Shown here: piece by piece, positions 61,520 to 64,000 of the stretch
How positions within the stretch are numbered: the first letter of the stretch is position 1
Layout: every line of letters begins with the position of its first letter
Assembly (NCBI GenBank): GCA_964590755.1
Contig: CAZPYK010000003.1
Location: forward strand, 1 to 64,000
Length of the DNA: 64,000 nucleotides
Direction: 5' to 3'
Source: CAG-390 sp964590755
Lineage (GTDB): Bacteria; Bacillota; Clostridia; Oscillospirales; CAG-272
Translations under genes and position numbers: made by a program
Notes under the pieces: generated by a model
What the model saw: only the letters and a program-made list of their open reading frames with translations
Told to the model about the DNA's origin: nothing
Database searches by the model: none

Positions 61520-62042
61520 GGGAGATGCGACTCGCCCGACTTCCGAAAGAGCCAAAGAGGCGATCTTTTCGATGCTTCAGTTTTCTCTTCGCGGAAAAAA
61601 AGTGCTCGATATGTTTGCCGGATCGGGGCAGATGGGACTTGAAGCGCTCAGTCGCGGAGCGTCTCTTGCCGTGCTGTGCGATATGTCGTCGGCAGCGATC
61701 GAGGTCATAAAGAAAAATGCAGCCAAGACGCGGCTGGAGGACGGCTGTCGAATAATCGGCTGTGACGCGCTCAAGCTTGCGAAATATATCTCCGACGAAC
61801 GCTTCGAGCTTGTGTTCATCGATCCGCCGTACGCATCCGGGCTGATCCCTCAATGCATTCGTTCGCTTATGAGCGGCGGGCTTTTGGAGTGCGGCGCTTT
61901 GCTCGTTTGCGAGAGCGACAAAAACGGCGCCTTTCCGTCGGACGAGCTTTTTGCCTCCGGCGAGCTTGAGCTTTTAAAAAGCGCCGTATACGGCGCGGCG
62001 CGTGTTACGATAATAAGATATACGGGAGGTGCAATCGAATGA
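61467..62042 (+). CDS. rsmD: 16S rRNA (guanine966-N2)-methyltransferase RsmD
   Basis: RsmD methylates G966 of 16S rRNA. The 191-residue product starts MMRIITGSARGTKLLTLEG with the typical RPTSERAKEAIFSML segment. It contains motif I LDMFAGSGQMGLEALSRGA and catalytic DPPY in FIDPPYASGL. The gene begins 53 bp inside uvrC in another frame and its stop overlaps the coaD start (ATGA). GGGAGG lies upstream of the ATG within uvrC. Confidence 0.93.
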   Translation: MMRIITGSARGTKLLTLEGDATRPTSERAKEAIFSMLQFSLRGKKVLDMFAGSGQMGLEALSRGASLAVLCDMSSAAIEVIKKNAAKTRLEDGCRIIGCDALKLAKYISDERFELVFIDPPYASGLIPQCIRSLMSGGLLECGALLVCESDKNGAFPSDELFASGELELLKSAVYGAARVTIIRYTGGAIE

Positions 62043-62539
62043 CGCTTGCCATAGTTCCCGGAAGCTTTGATCCCATGACTCTCGGGCATAAGGATGTCAT
62101 AGAGCGTGCAGCGCGGTTGTTTGACAGGGTCGTTGTCGCAATAATGATAAATCCGGACAAGCAGGGAATGTTTACTCTGCTCGAACGCCAAAGGATCGCC
62201 GAACTGACGCTTTCGGGGCTGGACGTTGAGATCCTTGTATCGGAAGGATATCTTGTCGATCTTGCCGAAAGGCTCGGCGCCGATGCAATAGTCAAGGGCG
62301 TAAGAACGACCGAGGATTTTGAATATGAGCAGAGCATGGCTCTGTTCAATCATGAACATTATCCCGATTGTGAAACGATATATCTTCCGTCATACGGAAA
62401 AAAGACGAGCATCAGCTCAACCGCCGCGCGCGCTCGGATAATGAGCGGAGAGGCGACCGCCGATCTGCTTGCCGACGCGGCGGTTGAGTATATACGCAGT
62501 CTGAATATGTCGATAAAAAATAATGTAAGTCAACCATGA
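62039..62539 (+). CDS. coaD: Phosphopantetheine adenylyltransferase
   Basis: CoaD makes dephospho-CoA from 4'-phosphopantetheine and ATP. The 166-residue product shows the nucleotidyltransferase motif in IVPGSFDPMTLGHKDVIERA, the substrate loop VKGVRTTEDFEYE and the ISSTAARA motif near residue 125. A GGGAGG site precedes it. Being next to rsmD is the usual arrangement in Bacillota, and the stop-start overlap with rsmD indicates coupled translation. Confidence 0.96.
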   Translation: MTLAIVPGSFDPMTLGHKDVIERAARLFDRVVVAIMINPDKQGMFTLLERQRIAELTLSGLDVEILVSEGYLVDLAERLGADAIVKGVRTTEDFEYEQSMALFNHEHYPDCETIYLPSYGKKTSISSTAARARIMSGEATADLLADAAVEYIRSLNMSIKNNVSQP

Positions 62540-62562
62540 ATGTGAAAGGAATTGTAAAATAA

Positions 62563-64000
62563 ATGAAAGACGGATTTGTAAAGGTCGCGGCGGCGGTGCC
62601 GGAGCTGCGCGTTGCCGATTGCACCTTCAATGCGGATAAGATCATCGAGCTTGCCGAAGAAACCGAGCGCTCGGGAGCGATCGTCACGGTGTTCCCCGAG
62701 CTTTCGGTGACCGGCTATACATGTCAGGATATATTCTTCCACGGCACGCTTCTCGATGCCGCGGAGAGAGAAGTCGCAAGGATCGCGCAAAAAACCGCCG
62801 AGCTGGATACGCTGATATTTGTCGGCGCTCCGATATCTCATTTCGGCAAGCTTTATAATTGTGCGGTTGCGTTGCGGCACGGATCGATACTCGGAATAGT
62901 TCCCAAAAGCTTGATCCCGAATTATTCCGAATTTTATGAGGGAAGATATTTTGCTCCCGCGCCGGAGAAAAATGAGCAGATCGAATATGCCTCGCAGACC
63001 TGTGCATTCGGCACAAAGCTGCTCTTTAAGCATCAAAAGCTCGGCGAGCTGATCGTTGCCGTCGAAATTTGCGAGGATGTTTGGGGTCAGTTTTCGCCGT
63101 CCGGTCCGCATTGTGCCGCGGGCGCCACGCTCATTGCAAATCTTTCGGCATCAAACGAGCTCATAGGCAAACCCGAATACAGGCACAGTCTTGTCGGTGG
63201 CAATTCGGCTCACAACATGTGCGGATATATATACGCATCCTCGGGCAGCGATGAGTCCACGACAGATCTTGTCTTTTCCGGGCATTCGCTTATTTACGAG
63301 GGCGGTGCTTTAATGGCGGAAAAAAAGCCCTTTTCATCCGATCGCTTCATCACCGCGGACATCGACGTAAAAAAGATCGTCTTTGAACGCGCCAAGAACA
63401 ATGTTTTTATCAGCCGCCAAAATGAAGAATATCTGCTGATACCGTTCGGCGACTCGCTGACGCAAACAAGGCTTGAAAGAAGCTTTATGCGGATGCCGTT
63501 CGTGCCCGGCGATGACTCGGTGCGCTCCGAGCGATGCCGCTTGATTCTTGATATGCAGGCTACGGCGCTGGCAAAGAGGATAAAGCATACGGGAGCCAAG
63601 GCTGCCGTTGTGGGGGTTTCCGGCGGGCTGGATTCCGCGTTGGCGCTCATCGTGGCGGTTAACGCCATGAAAAAGCTGTCTCGCCCCACGACCGATGTCA
63701 TGACGATCACCATGCCGTGCTTCGGGACAGGGAAGCGGACCCGTTCCAACGCCGAGGAGCTTTCTCTGTTGCTCGGTGCCGATTTTAAATGTGTCGATAT
63801 CTTCGATTCGGTCAAGCAACATCTGAATGACATAGGTCACCCGCTTGACGTGTACGATGTGACATACGAAAATGCACAGGCTCGCGAGCGCACGCAGGTA
63901 TTGATGGACATTGCCAATCAATGCGGCGGGCTCGTGATCGGCACCGGCGATCTTTCCGAGGTGGCACTGGGATGGTCCACATATAACGGCGACCATATGT
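62563..64000 (+). CDS. nadE: Glutamine-dependent NAD+ synthetase (partial, runs off window end)
   Basis: NadE amidates nicotinic acid adenine dinucleotide to NAD+ with glutamine-derived ammonia. The visible 479 residues hold the N-terminal nitrilase-type glutaminase with its triad: Glu46 in FPELSVTGY, Lys115 in PKSLIPNYSEF and Cys170 in ICEDVWGQF. The synthetase domain begins with the PP-loop GVSGGLDSALALIV near residue 352 and reaches GTGDLSEVALGWSTY. Start ATG 62563 has AAAGGA 12 nt upstream. The gene is not closed within the window; the last part is outside. It follows coaD by 23 nt, so two cofactor genes are together. Confidence 0.96.
   Translation, partial: MKDGFVKVAAAVPELRVADCTFNADKIIELAEETERSGAIVTVFPELSVTGYTCQDIFFHGTLLDAAEREVARIAQKTAELDTLIFVGAPISHFGKLYNCAVALRHGSILGIVPKSLIPNYSEFYEGRYFAPAPEKNEQIEYASQTCAFGTKLLFKHQKLGELIVAVEICEDVWGQFSPSGPHCAAGATLIANLSASNELIGKPEYRHSLVGGNSAHNMCGYIYASSGSDESTTDLVFSGHSLIYEGGALMAEKKPFSSDRFITADIDVKKIVFERAKNNVFISRQNEEYLLIPFGDSLTQTRLERSFMRMPFVPGDDSVRSERCRLILDMQATALAKRIKHTGAKAAVVGVSGGLDSALALIVAVNAMKKLSRPTTDVMTITMPCFGTGKRTRSNAEELSLLLGADFKCVDIFDSVKQHLNDIGHPLDVYDVTYENAQARERTQVLMDIANQCGGLVIGTGDLSEVALGWSTYNGDHM

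Overview
The window reads as chromosome of a low-to-mid GC Bacillota of class Clostridia, probably an anaerobic gut or rumen lineage. The evidence is a Spo0A regulator, an HrcA/CIRCE heat-shock operon (grpE-dnaK-dnaJ-prmA), an electron-bifurcating type [FeFe]-hydrogenase (HydCBA), a clostridial type Ic aspartate aminotransferase, YqhQ, a TIGR04086 membrane protein and many sigma-A promoters of the TTGACA-17-TATAAT kind. Class level is well supported; family level is inference. No rRNA, tRNA, CRISPR array, prophage or transposase gene was seen.

Layout. 1-480: two copies (one cut by the window edge) of a 176-bp MITE-like inverted-repeat element, the second lying between the pgi promoter and pgi. 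479-10830 (mostly +): pgi, a small P-loop protein, guaB-radC-a degenerate response regulator, serS, an rRNA methyltransferase (-), and a PHP-type phosphatase with a CapA-like protein. 10921-19936: alaS (-), an OmpR-type two-component pair followed by an HtrA-like protease, and uvrB; then uvrA to 22842. 23065-29080: the CIRCE-controlled hrcA-grpE-dnaK-dnaJ-prmA operon. 29480-33668: hydCBA. 33732-35339 (-): a MOP-superfamily flippase. 35466-40966: a rhamnose module (rhaA, GH106-like rhamnosidase, TSUP permease) behind a tandemly duplicated structured leader. 40965-41140: a second full MITE copy. 41197-53731 (mostly -): spo0A, yqhQ (+), a radical SAM protein, an aminotransferase, asnS, a DinG/XPD-like helicase, an ABC exporter with a DUF1854 partner, and TIGR04086. 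53859-64000: yajC (-), then rimM-trmD-O-antigen ligase-two DUF4330-like proteins, ptsH, uvrC-rsmD-coaD, and nadE running off the end.

How it fits together. Most genes are housekeeping: translation (serS, alaS, asnS, rimM, trmD, prmA, rsmD), nucleotide-excision repair (uvrA, uvrB, uvrC), protein folding, and cofactor synthesis (coaD, nadE). HydCBA would reoxidise NADH and ferredoxin together to make H2 in fermentation. The rhamnose module would release and isomerise L-rhamnose, but no rhamnulose kinase, aldolase or sugar importer is present here.

No clearly new multi-gene system was found. The most unusual signals are (i) the 176-bp hairpin element family, whose copies abut or supply gene ends; (ii) the near-identical 110-bp tandem leader ahead of rhaA; (iii) a Spo0A whose receiver has lost the usual paired acidic residues; (iv) a pseudo-response regulator coupled to radC; and (v) an ABC exporter carrying an N-terminal zinc ribbon, paired with DUF1854. 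All calls come from reading the sequence; no database search or folding program was run.
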